Source: Rhizosaccharibacter radicis | GTDB taxonomy: Bacteria > Pseudomonadota > Alphaproteobacteria > Acetobacterales > Acetobacteraceae | DNA: 64,000 nt | Reading direction: 5' to 3' | Assembly: GCA_024508355.1 (NCBI GenBank) | Contig: JAMZEJ010000005.1 | Coordinates: 1 to 64,000 of the forward strand | Shown: piece after piece, positions 21,111 to 31,173 of the stretch | How positions within the stretch are numbered: the stretch's first letter is position 1 | How the letters are laid out: every line of letters starts with the position of its first letter | Notes under the pieces: model-generated | Seen by the model: the letters and a program-made list of their open reading frames with translations, nothing else | What the model was told of the DNA's origin: nothing | Databases searched by the model: none | Translations under genes and position numbers: made by a program

Positions 21111-21338
21111 ATGCTCATCGCCTTCCTGGTCCTGCTGTCGATCGTCGTCTGGAGCGCCATTATTATTTACTATAAGCGCCGCGAAATCCGGGCCTACCTG
21201 GACAACCGTTTCGGTCCGGACAGGCGGGACCCCTCGGAGATGATCGAGAAGCAGCCCGACAAGCTGTTCTACGAGATCGACATGCAGAAGGTCATCGAGG
21301 AGGAGCAGAAACGGATCGCTCGATCGATTTCCAAATAA
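21111..21338 (+). CDS. Small single-pass membrane protein, unknown function
   Basis: The frame is 75 residues from the ATG at 21111, or 90 from a GTG at 21066. It starts with a hydrophobic helix ([21 protein letters not shown]) and continues with a charged, probably coiled region ending [13 protein letters not shown]. The part coding for IIIYY is strikingly AT-rich for this genome. The last 47 bases overlap the 3' end of gshB on the opposite strand. The natural membrane-plus-coil composition supports it, but no family is recognised. Confidence 0.55.
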   Translation: MLIAFLVLLSIVVWSAIIIYYKRREIRAYLDNRFGPDRRDPSEMIEKQPDKLFYEIDMQKVIEEEQKRIARSISK

Positions 21339-22296
21339 GACCGGCACTGTTGATGCCGTCGAACCGGTCCAGCTCCTGCAGCCCCGTCGGGGAGGTGACG
21401 TTGATCTCGGTGAGCCAGTCGCCGATCACGTCGATGCCGACGAAGAGCAGTCCCTTCTCGCGCAGCATCGGCCCGATCCGCGCGCAGATCTCCTGTTCCC
21501 GCGCCGTCAGGGTCGACCGCACCGCCTTGCCGCCCACGTGCATGTTGGAGCGTGCCTCGCCCTCGGCGGGCACGCGGTTGATGGCGCCGATCGGCTCGCC
21601 CTCCACCAGGATGATGCGCTTGTCGCCGGCCCGCACCGCCTTCTCGTAGCGCTGGATCATCAGCGGCTCGCGGGAGCGGGCGAAATGCATCTCCAGCAGC
21701 GCCGCCAGGTTCTCGTCGTCCTCGCGGATACGGAACACCCCCGCGCCGCCATTGCCGAACAGCGGCTTGACCACGATGTCGCGGTGCTCCAGCCGGAAAT
21801 CGCGGATCGCCTGCAGGTCCCAGGAGATCAGGGTCGGCGGCATCAGGTCGGGGAAGTGGGTGACCAGCAGCTTCTCCGGCGCGTCGCGCACCGAGGCGGG
21901 ATCGTTGACCACCAGCGGCCCCGACCCGTCCCGGCGATGGACGTGTTCCAGCAGGTGCGTCGCGGTGATGTAGGCCATGTCGAACGGCGGGTCCTGCCGC
22001 ATCAGCACCACGTCGAAGCCGGCCAGATCGACCACCCGCTCTTCGCCCAGTGCGGCATGCTCGCCCGCCACGCGCTGCACCCGCACCGGCCGGACGCGGG
22101 CGGTCAACCGCTCGGACCGGGTGGCGGCGTCCGGGCTCGGCTTGCCTTCCCGCAGGCTCAGATGACGCACCTCGTAGAGCCACAGCTCGTGTCCGCGCGC
22201 CTGGGCTTCGAGCATCAGCGCGAAGGTGGAGTCGCCCCCGATGTCGATGGACTGGATCGGGTCCATCTGGACCGCGACCTTGAGGGGAGCCGGCAT
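21292..22296 (-). CDS. gshB: Glutathione synthetase GshB
   Basis: GshB joins gamma-glutamylcysteine and glycine using ATP. The 334-residue protein begins [13 protein letters not shown] and contains the ATP-grasp features [23 protein letters not shown] and the C-terminal [17 protein letters not shown]. Length and motifs fit proteobacterial GshB. It lies upstream of nothing obvious in its own direction; greB is 79 bases further upstream on the same strand. Confidence 0.97.
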   Translation of the reverse strand: MPAPLKVAVQMDPIQSIDIGGDSTFALMLEAQARGHELWLYEVRHLSLREGKPSPDAATRSERLTARVRPVRVQRVAGEHAALGEERVVDLAGFDVVLMRQDPPFDMAYITATHLLEHVHRRDGSGPLVVNDPASVRDAPEKLLVTHFPDLMPPTLISWDLQAIRDFRLEHRDIVVKPLFGNGGAGVFRIREDDENLAALLEMHFARSREPLMIQRYEKAVRAGDKRIILVEGEPIGAINRVPAEGEARSNMHVGGKAVRSTLTAREQEICARIGPMLREKGLLFVGIDVIGDWLTEINVTSPTGLQELDRFDGINSAGLIWKSIERSVSAPPR

Positions 22297-22375
22297 GGAA
22301 GAACTCCGCTTGAACGGGACCGGAACGCCCCGGAACGCTCGTGGAACCGAGCCATAGCCCGAACCGGAGCGCCGG

Positions 22376-22990
22376 TCAGCCCGCCGTGGAGTCGGGCGGC
22401 ACGTCCGGGGCGGCCCCCGGCGTCCTCCCCGGCTGGTTTTCCGGCACGGGTGCGCCTGCCTCCGGATAGTGGATCGCCAGCACCTCCAGAAGCTCGGAGC
22501 CGCGGGGCGTCGGCAGCCGGACCTCGTCGCCTACCGCCGCACTCAGCAGCGCCCGGGCCATCGGCGACGCAAGGCTGATCTCGCCGCGTCCGAGCTCGGC
22601 CTCGTCCACGCCGACGATGGTGACGGCGCGGCGACGGTCGTCCTCGTCGGCGACCGTGACGGTGGCTCCGAAGAACACCCGGTCGCGCTTCTGCTGGGCG
22701 CCCGGATCGACCACGATCGCCTTGTCGATCCGCTTGCCCAGGAAGCGCAGGCGGCGGTCGATCTCGCGCAGGCGCTTCTTGCCGTACTGGTAGTCGCCGT
22801 TCTCCGAGCGGTCGCCGTTGCCCGCCGCCCAGCTGACGATCTCCACGATCCTCGGACGCTCCTCGCGCAGGAGCTGGCGATGCTCTGCCTGGAAGCGCGC
22901 CATGCCGGCCGGCGTGATGTAGCGCGACACCCCGGGCGGCATGCCCGGCAGGGTGATCTCGTCCTCGTCGTCGTCCGGTTCGCTCGGCAT
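22376..22990 (-). CDS. greB: Transcription elongation factor GreB
   Basis: GreB enters the secondary channel of RNA polymerase and helps it cleave backtracked RNA. The 204-residue protein has an N-terminal coiled coil with the tip motif [22 protein letters not shown], whose acidic residues reach the active site, and a C-terminal FKBP-like domain. The YQYGKKRL run marks GreB, not GreA. It carries an acidic N-terminus (EPDDDEDE) and a proline-rich tail of about 35 residues not needed by the fold. Confidence 0.93.
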   Translation of the reverse strand: MPSEPDDDEDEITLPGMPPGVSRYITPAGMARFQAEHRQLLREERPRIVEIVSWAAGNGDRSENGDYQYGKKRLREIDRRLRFLGKRIDKAIVVDPGAQQKRDRVFFGATVTVADEDDRRRAVTIVGVDEAELGRGEISLASPMARALLSAAVGDEVRLPTPRGSELLEVLAIHYPEAGAPVPENQPGRTPGAAPDVPPDSTAG

Positions 22991-23052
22991 GGAACCGGGA
23001 TCAACGCGACCCGCCGGCCGCCGTCAAGCGCGGCCGGCGGTCGTCGGGCGCC

Positions 23053-25476
23053 TCAGAACCCGACCTTGAACGTCGCCATCGCGGCGAAGCCTTCCCCCAC
23101 ATTGTAGGTCGGCGCGCTGCCGGCGATGGACGTGCCGTACACGCCCGTGGTGGTGCGGGCATTGGTGCTGACCGAGTTGATGCCGCTCAGGAACTTGTTG
23201 TCGGTGAGGTTCACGAGGTTGAGCTGCAGGGTCGGCGCCTTCGCCGGTCCGACATCTGGCAACCGGACGCCCACCGTGCCGCCCATCTCGTAATAGGCGG
23301 GGATGCGCTCGTCGTTGGTGAAGGTGGAATACTGGCTGTCGATGTAGCGGAGGTTCCAGTTCCAGAAGAACCGTCCGTTGTCCCAGTCCAGCCCGACCGT
23401 GCCCACGAAGTGCGGCGATCGCACCGCGTCCTTGCCGTCGGTCGGCAGCAGGTCCCCGCCCACCAGGATGTCGTTGTCGATGGAGGTGTGGAGATACTGC
23501 CCCGACACGTAGGGGCGCAGATGGAAGATCGGCCGCGTTCCCACCTCGACGTTGACGCCGTCGGAAGTCTGGCCGCCGGCGTTGACGCTGGTGGTGACCG
23601 CGCCGTTGGTGCCGGCGACGGCGGTGACGATCTGCCGGTTGGTGAAGTTGTAATGGAAGTAGCTGGCCGACGCGACCAGGAGCGCTCCGGTCCAGCGGTA
23701 GCCGAGCTCTTCCGAGATCGAGTACTCGTCCTTCTGGTTGGTGGTGCCGCGGGTGGCCACCGATCCGTCGAGATAGCTGTACGTGTTGTAGAGCGTGGTG
23801 TTCACCGGCGAGCGGAAGTTGGTCGATACGCTGGCGAAGATCTGCTGCCGCGGGTCGATGTCGTAATGCACCGACAGCGCCGGCAGCGGCTGCGCGTCGT
23901 TCAGCACCGCCTTGTATTGCGGGCCGGGCAGCATGTTGGTGCCGTCGCGGTTGATCATGGCCTCCTTGAAGCCGACATCGATCTTCAACCGGTCGCCCAG
24001 CAGCCCGATGCGATCGCCGAGATACAGCGCGTGGATGCTGGTCTTGGTGTCGTCGTTGCGGCCCAGGAACGGCACCCCCTCGGTCGTTCTGAGGATGCCC
24101 TTGTCACCCCAGACGCTGGCCGGCTCGCCGTTCGCGCCCACCGGGCTATAGGTATAATAGTCGTGGTCGTTGGAGTAATCGAACCACCAGCCGCCATAGA
24201 TCGTGTTATGGCCTTGCGTATAATGCAGCATGCTGTTGAAGCCGCTGCGCCACTGGTCGTCGATGAAGGCGTAGAGGAAGGGGGCGCCCTCGTCGGCGCC
24301 CGGCACCGACAGGGTCACCGGCTGCGCGCCGAGGAAGTTCTCGCCGTTGAACACGTCGAGCCCGATCGTGCCGTTGCCGTAGCCGTGCCACATGTAGGGC
24401 GTGAAGTCGAACGACAGGCCGTGGCCGAGGTTCAGGTGGGTCGGCGCCGCCATCTCGAGGTTGTGGTAGGGATTGCGGTTGAGCTTGTAGTAGTTCAGGT
24501 CGTTATAGGTATATGTGCCGGTGTAGTTGAACGACCGTCCGAACTCGCCCCATTGGGACAGTGTCGGATTGGTGTAGCTGTTCTGGATCGAATACTGGTA
24601 GGCGCCGACCAACGACGTCCGGTTGCCGTCCCCCCATTCCTTCAGGATCTTCCAGTCGAGGTGGGTGCGGTCGTCGGTGCCGGAGCCGCGCCAGGCGCGG
24701 TCCTTCTGGTTGCTCAGCGACACGAAGGCGCGGACGCCGCTGTTGCCGATCAGCCCGGTGTCGAAGCGGCCGAACACCCGGTTGTACTTGTACGAACCGT
24801 AGCCGTAATCGACCAGGCCGCCCATGCGCCTGGAAGGATCGCGGTCGTGGAAGGTGAACAGGCCGCCCGATCCGTTGATCGTGGGCGTGTCGATGTTCGA
24901 GGAGCCCTGCTGCAGGGTCAGCTCCTCCAAGTTCTCGTTGTCGGCGAACTCGGAAGGATAGGTGGTGTAGACGCCCACGTCGGCGATCGGCATGCCTTCC
25001 CAGATGAAGGCCATCTCCGTCTGGTCCAGCCCGCGCAGCGCGATGGAGCCGCCGGACAATCCCCACGGGTCGACCTCCGACACCACGGCGCCGGGCAGCA
25101 GCTGCACCAGCATGAACGGGCTCTGCGCGGGAGCCTGCTTCTGGATGTAGTCCTTGCTGACGGTGCTGACCGATTTGGGCTGCACCTGCACCTTGATCAG
25201 GCCCCCGCCCGGTTCGAGCCCGGTCACGCCGTCGGCGGTATGGTGGCCGCCGGTGCCGGTGACCCGGATGCTTTCGGTCGCATCGGCCGCGCCGGAAGAT
25301 GCGTGCCCCCTCCCCGCGCCAACCGGGGTCGGGCGAGCCGGGGACGGCGCCCGGCTACCCGGCGCAGGATCCGGAGGGATGTTCTGGGCGTGTGCGCCTC
25401 GTCCGGCCGAGGCCAGCATGAGGCCGGAAAGCATGGTGGTCCCGAGCAGCCTGGTCGCAGCCGAGCATGAACCCAT
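23053..25476 (-). CDS. TonB-dependent outer-membrane receptor
   Basis: The 807-residue protein has a signal peptide (cleavage near AHA-QN), a TonB-box-like SIRVTGTGG near residue 70, a plug domain (SKDYIQKQAPAQSPFMLVQLLPGAVV, IALRGLDQTEMAF) and a long barrel that ends FKVGF. It imports a large or scarce ligand driven by TonB/ExbBD. The ligand cannot be told; it has no clear siderophore-type neighbours. An aldose epimerase gene lies directly upstream on the same strand, 156 bases away, but that alone does not prove a sugar ligand. GGAGGG precedes the start. Confidence 0.92.
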   Translation of the reverse strand: MGSCSAATRLLGTTMLSGLMLASAGRGAHAQNIPPDPAPGSRAPSPARPTPVGAGRGHASSGAADATESIRVTGTGGHHTADGVTGLEPGGGLIKVQVQPKSVSTVSKDYIQKQAPAQSPFMLVQLLPGAVVSEVDPWGLSGGSIALRGLDQTEMAFIWEGMPIADVGVYTTYPSEFADNENLEELTLQQGSSNIDTPTINGSGGLFTFHDRDPSRRMGGLVDYGYGSYKYNRVFGRFDTGLIGNSGVRAFVSLSNQKDRAWRGSGTDDRTHLDWKILKEWGDGNRTSLVGAYQYSIQNSYTNPTLSQWGEFGRSFNYTGTYTYNDLNYYKLNRNPYHNLEMAAPTHLNLGHGLSFDFTPYMWHGYGNGTIGLDVFNGENFLGAQPVTLSVPGADEGAPFLYAFIDDQWRSGFNSMLHYTQGHNTIYGGWWFDYSNDHDYYTYSPVGANGEPASVWGDKGILRTTEGVPFLGRNDDTKTSIHALYLGDRIGLLGDRLKIDVGFKEAMINRDGTNMLPGPQYKAVLNDAQPLPALSVHYDIDPRQQIFASVSTNFRSPVNTTLYNTYSYLDGSVATRGTTNQKDEYSISEELGYRWTGALLVASASYFHYNFTNRQIVTAVAGTNGAVTTSVNAGGQTSDGVNVEVGTRPIFHLRPYVSGQYLHTSIDNDILVGGDLLPTDGKDAVRSPHFVGTVGLDWDNGRFFWNWNLRYIDSQYSTFTNDERIPAYYEMGGTVGVRLPDVGPAKAPTLQLNLVNLTDNKFLSGINSVSTNARTTTGVYGTSIAGSAPTYNVGEGFAAMATFKVGF

Positions 25477-25632
25477 CCGGATGATCCCTCCGCGTTCGGA
25501 GTGCCGATCCCGCCGCCGTCATGGCGGACATGCTTCGACACACGGAACGTTTCGGTGCAATCGCGATGCCAGCCGCCGCACCGCGTCGGATTCTTCCGGC
25601 CCGTCCGGTCGGGAACGCCGGGGCGCCCTGCC

Positions 25633-26517
25633 TTACAGCCGGGCCAGCGCGAACTCCACCGTCGCCTCGACCGCCTCCCCCGGCTTCAGCAGCACCAGCC
25701 CGCGGTTCGGATCGTCGGGATGGTGGATGGCGTCCGTCATGTTGCTGGCCGGCTCCACCGCGAAGTAATCCTTGCCCGGCGGCGAGAACACGACGAGGTG
25801 CCGCAGGGGCTCGCTCGCGGTCAGGGTCAGCGCGTAGCCCCGGTCCGGCCAGCGCATGAAGGCGCTGCCGTCCCAGCCCCGGAAGCAGTTGTCGAGCGGC
25901 GGCCCATCGAGCGGCCGCATCGGCGAGAAGCGCCATTCGCCCTCGACGGCCACCTGCTCGGCCGGAAGCGAATCCGGACCGGCGATCAGCACGCTGTCGG
26001 CGGCGAAGCCCAGCTCGACCTCCGTCGTCCGTGGATAGAAGGGATGGAAGCCCAACCCTACCGGCTGCGGTCGCCGGTCGGTGTTCTCCACCCGCAGGAT
26101 CACGCTGAGCCCGTCATCCCTCAGCCTGTAGTCGATGGTGGCCCGGTAGCGGAACGGCCATTGTTCCGCCGGATCCTCCGGCGGAGCGTGATCCAGGCTC
26201 AGCACCGCCCGCGCCGGTTCGCGGTGCGCCACCGTCCAGGACCGCTCCCATGCGTTGCCGTGGATGGCGTGCGGCTCGCCGGCGAAGTTGCGGGCGAGCT
26301 CGAAGGTCTCCCCGCCGAACTCGAACCGCGCGTACCCCACCCGGTTGGAGAACGGGATCAGCGGATAAGCGGCGACCGCCCGCAGCTTCTGCGCGACGAG
26401 ATTGGGATCGCTGACCGGATGCAGGATCGCGTGTCCCGCCCGTTCCCAGCTGCCGATGGCGCCGCCCACTTCGGGCAGAACCACCAGCACACTGTTCTCC
26501 GCCCGCAGTTCCAGCAT
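25633..26517 (-). CDS. Aldose 1-epimerase (galactose mutarotase-like)
   Basis: The enzyme interconverts the alpha and beta anomers of free sugars. The 294-residue protein has the family landmarks: IPFSNRV, the histidine in HAIHGNAW (H86), the second in GLGFHPFY, and the glutamate region AVEPASNMTDA. It has no signal peptide. No sugar kinase or uptake gene is beside it, so the pathway is open. It points toward the TonB-dependent receptor downstream and diverges from the small membrane gene at 26718. Confidence 0.9.
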   Translation of the reverse strand: MLELRAENSVLVVLPEVGGAIGSWERAGHAILHPVSDPNLVAQKLRAVAAYPLIPFSNRVGYARFEFGGETFELARNFAGEPHAIHGNAWERSWTVAHREPARAVLSLDHAPPEDPAEQWPFRYRATIDYRLRDDGLSVILRVENTDRRPQPVGLGFHPFYPRTTEVELGFAADSVLIAGPDSLPAEQVAVEGEWRFSPMRPLDGPPLDNCFRGWDGSAFMRWPDRGYALTLTASEPLRHLVVFSPPGKDYFAVEPASNMTDAIHHPDDPNRGLVLLKPGEAVEATVEFALARL

Positions 26518-26717
26518 CGCTCGTAATCCTTGTTCCGTCGCCGTCGGCCGGTGCGCCCGGCATCGGCGTCATCAACGACCACCGTCCGTCAGCGTTCGCC
26601 AGCACCATCGCGCGAGCAGCCTGTTTGCCGACCAGCACATGCGGGGGATGCGGCAACCTCCACGACGCCCCCCCGTTGCGATTCCGACCGTCCCGTCCGA
26701 CGGGCGGAGCCGTCGGC

Positions 26718-27245
26718 ATGCGCCAGATCGATATCCTGAACGACGAGCTCCAGGTCGGCTACGACCGGATGTTTGAAGAACGATGGCGGCGTGCCGAGCT
26801 TCTGGGCCGCGCGGTGATGCTGCTGGTGGTGCTGGCAGCGCTTGCCGGGCTGCTGGGACGCGGTCCCTTCAGCCACCACAGCCTCCGCAGTCCGGATGGC
26901 ACCCTGGTGGTGGATTTCGAGCCGGTCGCGCGATCCGGAACCGACACCCAGATCACCCTGCATCTTTCTCCCGCCGCCTGCCAGGAGGAGGCCGCGATCT
27001 GGCTCAACGGCAACTTCGTGGAACCCATGGGGCTCAGCGGCTCGCAACCCATGCCGCTCCGCAGCGAGGCGCGTCCCGACGGGGTCGTGATCCATGTCGG
27101 CACACCACGGGCGAACTGCCGCGACACCATGATCAGGCTGTTCGCGAAGCCGACCGGCGCCGGGCCGGTACGGTTGCAGGCGAGGCTGCTGGACGACCCG
27201 GACGGGCGCGCCGCCCTCGCCTGGACCCAGCTGGTGCTGCCATGA
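26718..27245 (+). CDS. Single-pass membrane protein paired with a YetF-like protein
   Basis: The 175-residue protein begins MRQIDILNDELQVGYDRMFEERW, followed by one membrane helix (AVMLLVVLAALAGLLG) and an exported domain of mostly beta type with two cysteines (ACQEE and NCRDT). I do not recognise a named function. It overlaps the next gene by ATGA, and this small-protein/DUF421 couple is widespread in proteobacteria, so the two products probably work together at the inner membrane. Confidence 0.75.
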   Translation: MRQIDILNDELQVGYDRMFEERWRRAELLGRAVMLLVVLAALAGLLGRGPFSHHSLRSPDGTLVVDFEPVARSGTDTQITLHLSPAACQEEAAIWLNGNFVEPMGLSGSQPMPLRSEARPDGVVIHVGTPRANCRDTMIRLFAKPTGAGPVRLQARLLDDPDGRAALAWTQLVLP

Positions 27246-27730
27246 GCGTGGTGCTAAGGGCCGCCGTGGCCTACTGGCTGCTGTTGCTCGCCGTCCGGCT
27301 GATCGGGCGCCGCACCGCCAGCCAGATGGCGCCGTTCGACCTGATCGTGCTGTTCCTGTTCGGCGGCTCGGCGATCACGTCGGTGCTGGGCGAGGACCAT
27401 TCCATCGTCGCGGCCTACACCGCGATCTGCACCATCGGCATCATGCACATCGCGGTGTCGTGGCTGAAGAGCCGCTCCATCCGCTTCGACCGCTTCGTGG
27501 ACGGCACGCCGGTGGTGGTGTTCGAGCACGGGCAATGGCACGAGAAACGGATGCGCTGGCTGCGGCTCGGCGAACAGGACGTCCTGGCTGCCGCGCGACA
27601 GCGGGGGCTGCGCGGCCTGCACGAGGTCTACTACGCGGTGGCCGAACGCGACGGGAAGGTCTCCATCATCGAGCGCCGTGACCACGACCGGCCCACACCC
27701 GCACCGGACAACGACACGCCTCCAGTCTGA
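27242..27730 (+). CDS. YetF/DUF421 family membrane protein
   Basis: The 162-residue protein has three N-terminal membrane segments and then the cytoplasmic domain of the DUF421 family (RTASQMAPFDLIVLFLFGG, then GTPVVVFEHGQW and EVYYAVAERDGKVSII). The family has been tied to lipid or spore-protein functions in Bacillus, but has no fixed role in proteobacteria. It starts inside the stop of the preceding gene. Confidence 0.88.
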   Translation: MSVVLRAAVAYWLLLLAVRLIGRRTASQMAPFDLIVLFLFGGSAITSVLGEDHSIVAAYTAICTIGIMHIAVSWLKSRSIRFDRFVDGTPVVVFEHGQWHEKRMRWLRLGEQDVLAAARQRGLRGLHEVYYAVAERDGKVSIIERRDHDRPTPAPDNDTPPV

Positions 27731-28019
27731 AGGAACGGGCTGTGAAGGAAAGAGCCTAGCTGCCCGAACTCGTCGCCTTCGGACGAACACCGACGTTCAT
27801 CGGGAACCTCCGTGGTCGTTCGGAACACCTTGCCGGCCGAACACTCCGCGACGTTCAACCCGATCAAACGATGACGCGACGGCTCCCTGTGGAGGCCGCC
27901 GATACGGGCGGCGCGTTCCGCAATGGCCCGCATGATCGCGACGTGGTCGACGGCGGCAAGCCCGCAGGCTTCGGGACGGTCCGGGCGAAGCAAAGGCCGG
28001 GGACAGCCCGGTGCCCCTG
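27731..28019. other. Gap between convergent YetF-like gene and uvrB
   Basis: No gene is accepted in these 289 bases. The stretch 27733-27856 holds nine copies of GAAC or its complement GTTC, far more than expected by chance; see findings. No intrinsic terminator with a T-run is seen. Confidence 0.5.
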
Positions 28020-30278
28020 TCACCCCCGCCGGCGGCCGCCCTTCTTGCGCATCTGCGCCGGATCGTAGCCGCCCCCGCCCGGGCCCAGCGGTTCCGGCGT
28101 GCGCGCCTTGCGGCCACCGCGCGAAGAGGGCGACGGCGGCGGGGGCTCCAGCCCGAGATCCAATGCTTCGAGCCGCTTGAGCTCGTCGCGCAACCGGGCC
28201 GCTTCCTCGAACTCCAGATCGGCGGCGGCGGCGCGCATGCGCTTCTCGATCTCGGCGATGGAGGATTTCAGATCCTTGCCGACGAACTCCACGGCGTTCG
28301 TGTCGCGCACCGGCGCCACGGTGACATAGTCCTGCTCGAACACCGACGAGATCGCCTCGCCGATATGGGCGCGCACCGATTGCGGCGTGATGCCGTGCGC
28401 CTCGTTCCACGCGGTCTGCTTGTCGCGACGCCGCTGGGTTTCCTCGATGGCGTAGCTGAGGCTGTCCGTCATGTGGTCCGCGTACAGGATCACGCGGCCG
28501 TCGACGTTTCGCGCGGCGCGCCCGATGGTCTGCACCAGCGAGGTCCGCGATCGCAGGAAGCCTTCCTTGTCCGCGTCCAAGATCGCGACCAGCTGGCATT
28601 CCGGGATGTCGAGCCCCTCGCGCAGCAGGTTGATGCCCACCAGCACGTCGAACGCGCCCAGCCGCAGGTCGCGGATGATCTCGATGCGCTCCAGCGTGTC
28701 CACGTCGGAGTGCAGGTAGCGGACCTTGATGCCGGTCTCGGTCATGTACTCGGTGAGGTCCTCGGCCATGCGCTTGGTGAGCGTCGTCACCAGCACGCGG
28801 CCACCGCGGGCGATGGTCGCCCGCGCCTCGCCCAGCAGATCGTCCACCTGGCGTTCCACCGGACGGATCTCCGTCACCGGATCGATCAGGCCGGTGGGAC
28901 GGATCACCTGCTCGGCGAACACACCCTGCGTCCGGTCCATCTCCCACGGGCCCGGCGTCGCGCTGACGAAGATGGTCTGCGGCCGGAACCGCTCCCATTC
29001 GGCGAACTTGAGCGGCCGGTTGTCGAGACAGGACGGCAGCCGGAAGCCGAACTCGCTCAGGATCGACTTGCGCGCATGGTCCCCGCGTTCCATGCCGCCG
29101 ATCTGCGGCACGGTGACGTGGCTCTCGTCGACGATCAGCAGCGCGTCCTCGGGCAGGTATTCGAACAAAGTGGGCGGCGGCTCGCCGGCGCGGCGCCCGG
29201 ACAGGTAGCGGGAATAGTTCTCGATTCCTTTGCACGCTCCGGTAGTCTCGATCATCTCGAGGTCGAAGGTCGTGCGCTGCTGCAGCCGCTCCGCTTCCAG
29301 CAGCTTGCCGCCCTCGGTGAATTCCTTCAGCCGGTCCCGCAACTCCTGCTTGATGCTGATCGTCGCCTGGTTGAGCGTCGGGCGCGGCGTCACGTAGTGG
29401 CTGTTGGCGTAGACATGGACCTCTTCCAGGTCCGCGGTCTTCTCGCCGGTGAGCGGGTCGAACTCGGTGAGGCTCTCGATCTCGTCGCCGAACAGCGACA
29501 CGCGCCAGGCGCGGTCCTCGTTCTGCACGGGGAAGATATCGACCGTCTCGCCGCGCACGCGGAAGGTGCCGCGCGCGAAGGCGGCGTCATTGCGCCGGTA
29601 TTGCTGCTCCACCATGGCCTTGATCAGCGTGTCGCGGGCGATGGAACCGCCCACCTCCAGCTTGATCACCATCTTGGAATAGGTCTCGACCGAGCCGATG
29701 CCGTAGATGCAGGACACCGACGCCACGATCACGACGTCGTTGCGCTCCAGCAGCGCCTGGGTCGCCGCGTGGCGCATCCGGTCGATCTGCTCGTTGATCG
29801 CGCTGTCCTTCTCGATATAGGTGTCCGAGCGCGGGACGTACGCTTCCGGCTGATAATAGTCGTAGTACGAGACGAAATATTCGACCGCGTTCTCCGGGAA
29901 GAACTGCTTCATCTCGCCATAAAGCTGTGCCGCCAGCGTCTTGTTCGGCGCCAGGATCAGGGTCGGCTTCTGGGTGGCCTCGATCACCTTGGCCATGGAG
30001 AAGGTCTTGCCCGAGCCGGTGACGCCGAGCAGCACCTGGTCGCGCTCGCCCGCCTCCACGCCGGCCACCAGCTCCCGGATCGCGGCCGGCTGGTCGCCCG
30101 CCGGCTCGTAGGGCGACACCACCTTGAGCCGCCGGGTGCGCGGCTTGGGTTCCTGGTGCTTGGGCAGGAACACCGGTCCGTCATCCTGCCGCTGCAGGCT
30201 GGCCGGGATGCGGGACTTCGCCGGCTTGGCGGCGGTCTTCTCGGCCTTCGGGGCCGCGGGCAACGTCGTCGAGGACAT
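28020..30278 (-). CDS. uvrB: Excinuclease ABC subunit UvrB
   Basis: UvrB verifies DNA damage delivered by UvrA and recruits UvrC for incision. The 752-residue protein has Walker A GVTGSGKT at residues 85-92, the beta-hairpin region ([12 protein letters not shown]), helicase motifs DESH and [11 protein letters not shown], and a C-terminal UVR motif ([16 protein letters not shown]) that binds UvrC. Compared with E. coli it carries an extra basic N-terminus of about 50 residues and a basic tail. No SOS box of the GTTC-N7-GTTC type was found upstream. Confidence 0.97.
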   Translation of the reverse strand: MSSTTLPAAPKAEKTAAKPAKSRIPASLQRQDDGPVFLPKHQEPKPRTRRLKVVSPYEPAGDQPAAIRELVAGVEAGERDQVLLGVTGSGKTFSMAKVIEATQKPTLILAPNKTLAAQLYGEMKQFFPENAVEYFVSYYDYYQPEAYVPRSDTYIEKDSAINEQIDRMRHAATQALLERNDVVIVASVSCIYGIGSVETYSKMVIKLEVGGSIARDTLIKAMVEQQYRRNDAAFARGTFRVRGETVDIFPVQNEDRAWRVSLFGDEIESLTEFDPLTGEKTADLEEVHVYANSHYVTPRPTLNQATISIKQELRDRLKEFTEGGKLLEAERLQQRTTFDLEMIETTGACKGIENYSRYLSGRRAGEPPPTLFEYLPEDALLIVDESHVTVPQIGGMERGDHARKSILSEFGFRLPSCLDNRPLKFAEWERFRPQTIFVSATPGPWEMDRTQGVFAEQVIRPTGLIDPVTEIRPVERQVDDLLGEARATIARGGRVLVTTLTKRMAEDLTEYMTETGIKVRYLHSDVDTLERIEIIRDLRLGAFDVLVGINLLREGLDIPECQLVAILDADKEGFLRSRTSLVQTIGRAARNVDGRVILYADHMTDSLSYAIEETQRRRDKQTAWNEAHGITPQSVRAHIGEAISSVFEQDYVTVAPVRDTNAVEFVGKDLKSSIAEIEKRMRAAAADLEFEEAARLRDELKRLEALDLGLEPPPPSPSSRGGRKARTPEPLGPGGGGYDPAQMRKKGGRRRG

Positions 30279-30432
30279 GACGCCAAAGGTGGCGACGGCC
30301 CCCGAAGGCTGCAAGCCGAATCGCTCCGCGCCGCGGTAGGGACGCGGTTCGGCGCGGTCGTCTCGCGCAACCAGCGGTACGGCCCGGCGATGGAGCCTTG
30401 GGGAAACCTTATCAGCCGGGCGGAACAACCTC

Positions 30433-31173
30433 ATGACGTTGAACGAAAAGGCGCTCGAGATCCACCGCCGGCTCTGCCGCGCCTACCACTGCCCTATCCC
30501 CTATTTTCATGAGATGGACCCGATCGACGAGCTGGTGAGCTCGCTGCTGTCGCACCGGACCCGCAACGCCGACAGCGGCGCCGCCTTCAAGGAGCTGCGG
30601 AAGCGTTTCGCCGGCTGGCAGGCGGTGATCGACGCGCCCGTGGCCAAGGTGCAGGACGCCATCCGCCGCGCCAACTGGCCGGAACAGAAGGCGCCGCGCA
30701 TCCAGCAGGTGCTGGCCGCCATCCTGCGCGAGCGGAACGCCTTGTCGCTGGACTTCCTGGCCGACATGGACGTTCCGGAGGCGCGCGAGTGGCTGGAACG
30801 GCTGCCCGGCGTCGGCCCCAAGACGAGTGCGGCGGTGCTGAGCTTTTCCAGGCTGCGACGCCCGGCCCTTCCGGTCGACAGCCATCATCATCGCGTCGCG
30901 ATCCGCACCGGGCTGCTGGCACCCAAGGTCGCCGTCGGCCCGTCGCACCGCATCCTCGCGGCCCAGCTTCCGCCGGACTGGACCGCGCAGGAGGTCTATG
31001 ACAACCACGAGATCCTGATGCTGCACGGGCAGCGCTGCTGCTTCCACCGCAGGCCGGCCTGCGAACGCTGCCCGCTGCTCGATCTGTGCCCGTTCGGGCA
31101 GAAACTGCGGCCCGATGCAGGCCCGCTGCCCGGTCGGCAGGCGGAGCCGGTAGCGAGCCGCCTCAGCTCCTGA
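30433..31173 (+). CDS. Endonuclease III-like DNA glycosylase with a 4Fe-4S cluster
   Basis: The 246-residue protein has a helix-hairpin-helix ([13 protein letters not shown]) with the catalytic lysine, the aspartate region [11 protein letters not shown], and a C-terminal C-x6-C-x2-C-x5-C cluster site (in [18 protein letters not shown]). It therefore should remove oxidised pyrimidines and nick the strand. The N-terminus and the SHHH sequence differ from the classical Nth, so it belongs to a side branch of the family. It is divergent from uvrB, with which it shares the 154-base promoter region; its 3' end overlaps DUF1501 by 11 bases. Confidence 0.9.
   Translation: MTLNEKALEIHRRLCRAYHCPIPYFHEMDPIDELVSSLLSHRTRNADSGAAFKELRKRFAGWQAVIDAPVAKVQDAIRRANWPEQKAPRIQQVLAAILRERNALSLDFLADMDVPEAREWLERLPGVGPKTSAAVLSFSRLRRPALPVDSHHHRVAIRTGLLAPKVAVGPSHRILAAQLPPDWTAQEVYDNHEILMLHGQRCCFHRRPACERCPLLDLCPFGQKLRPDAGPLPGRQAEPVASRLSS

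Noticed and set aside
30279..30432. SOS (LexA) box upstream of uvrB
   Set aside because: No GTTC-N7-GTTC or its complement was found in the divergent promoter region.
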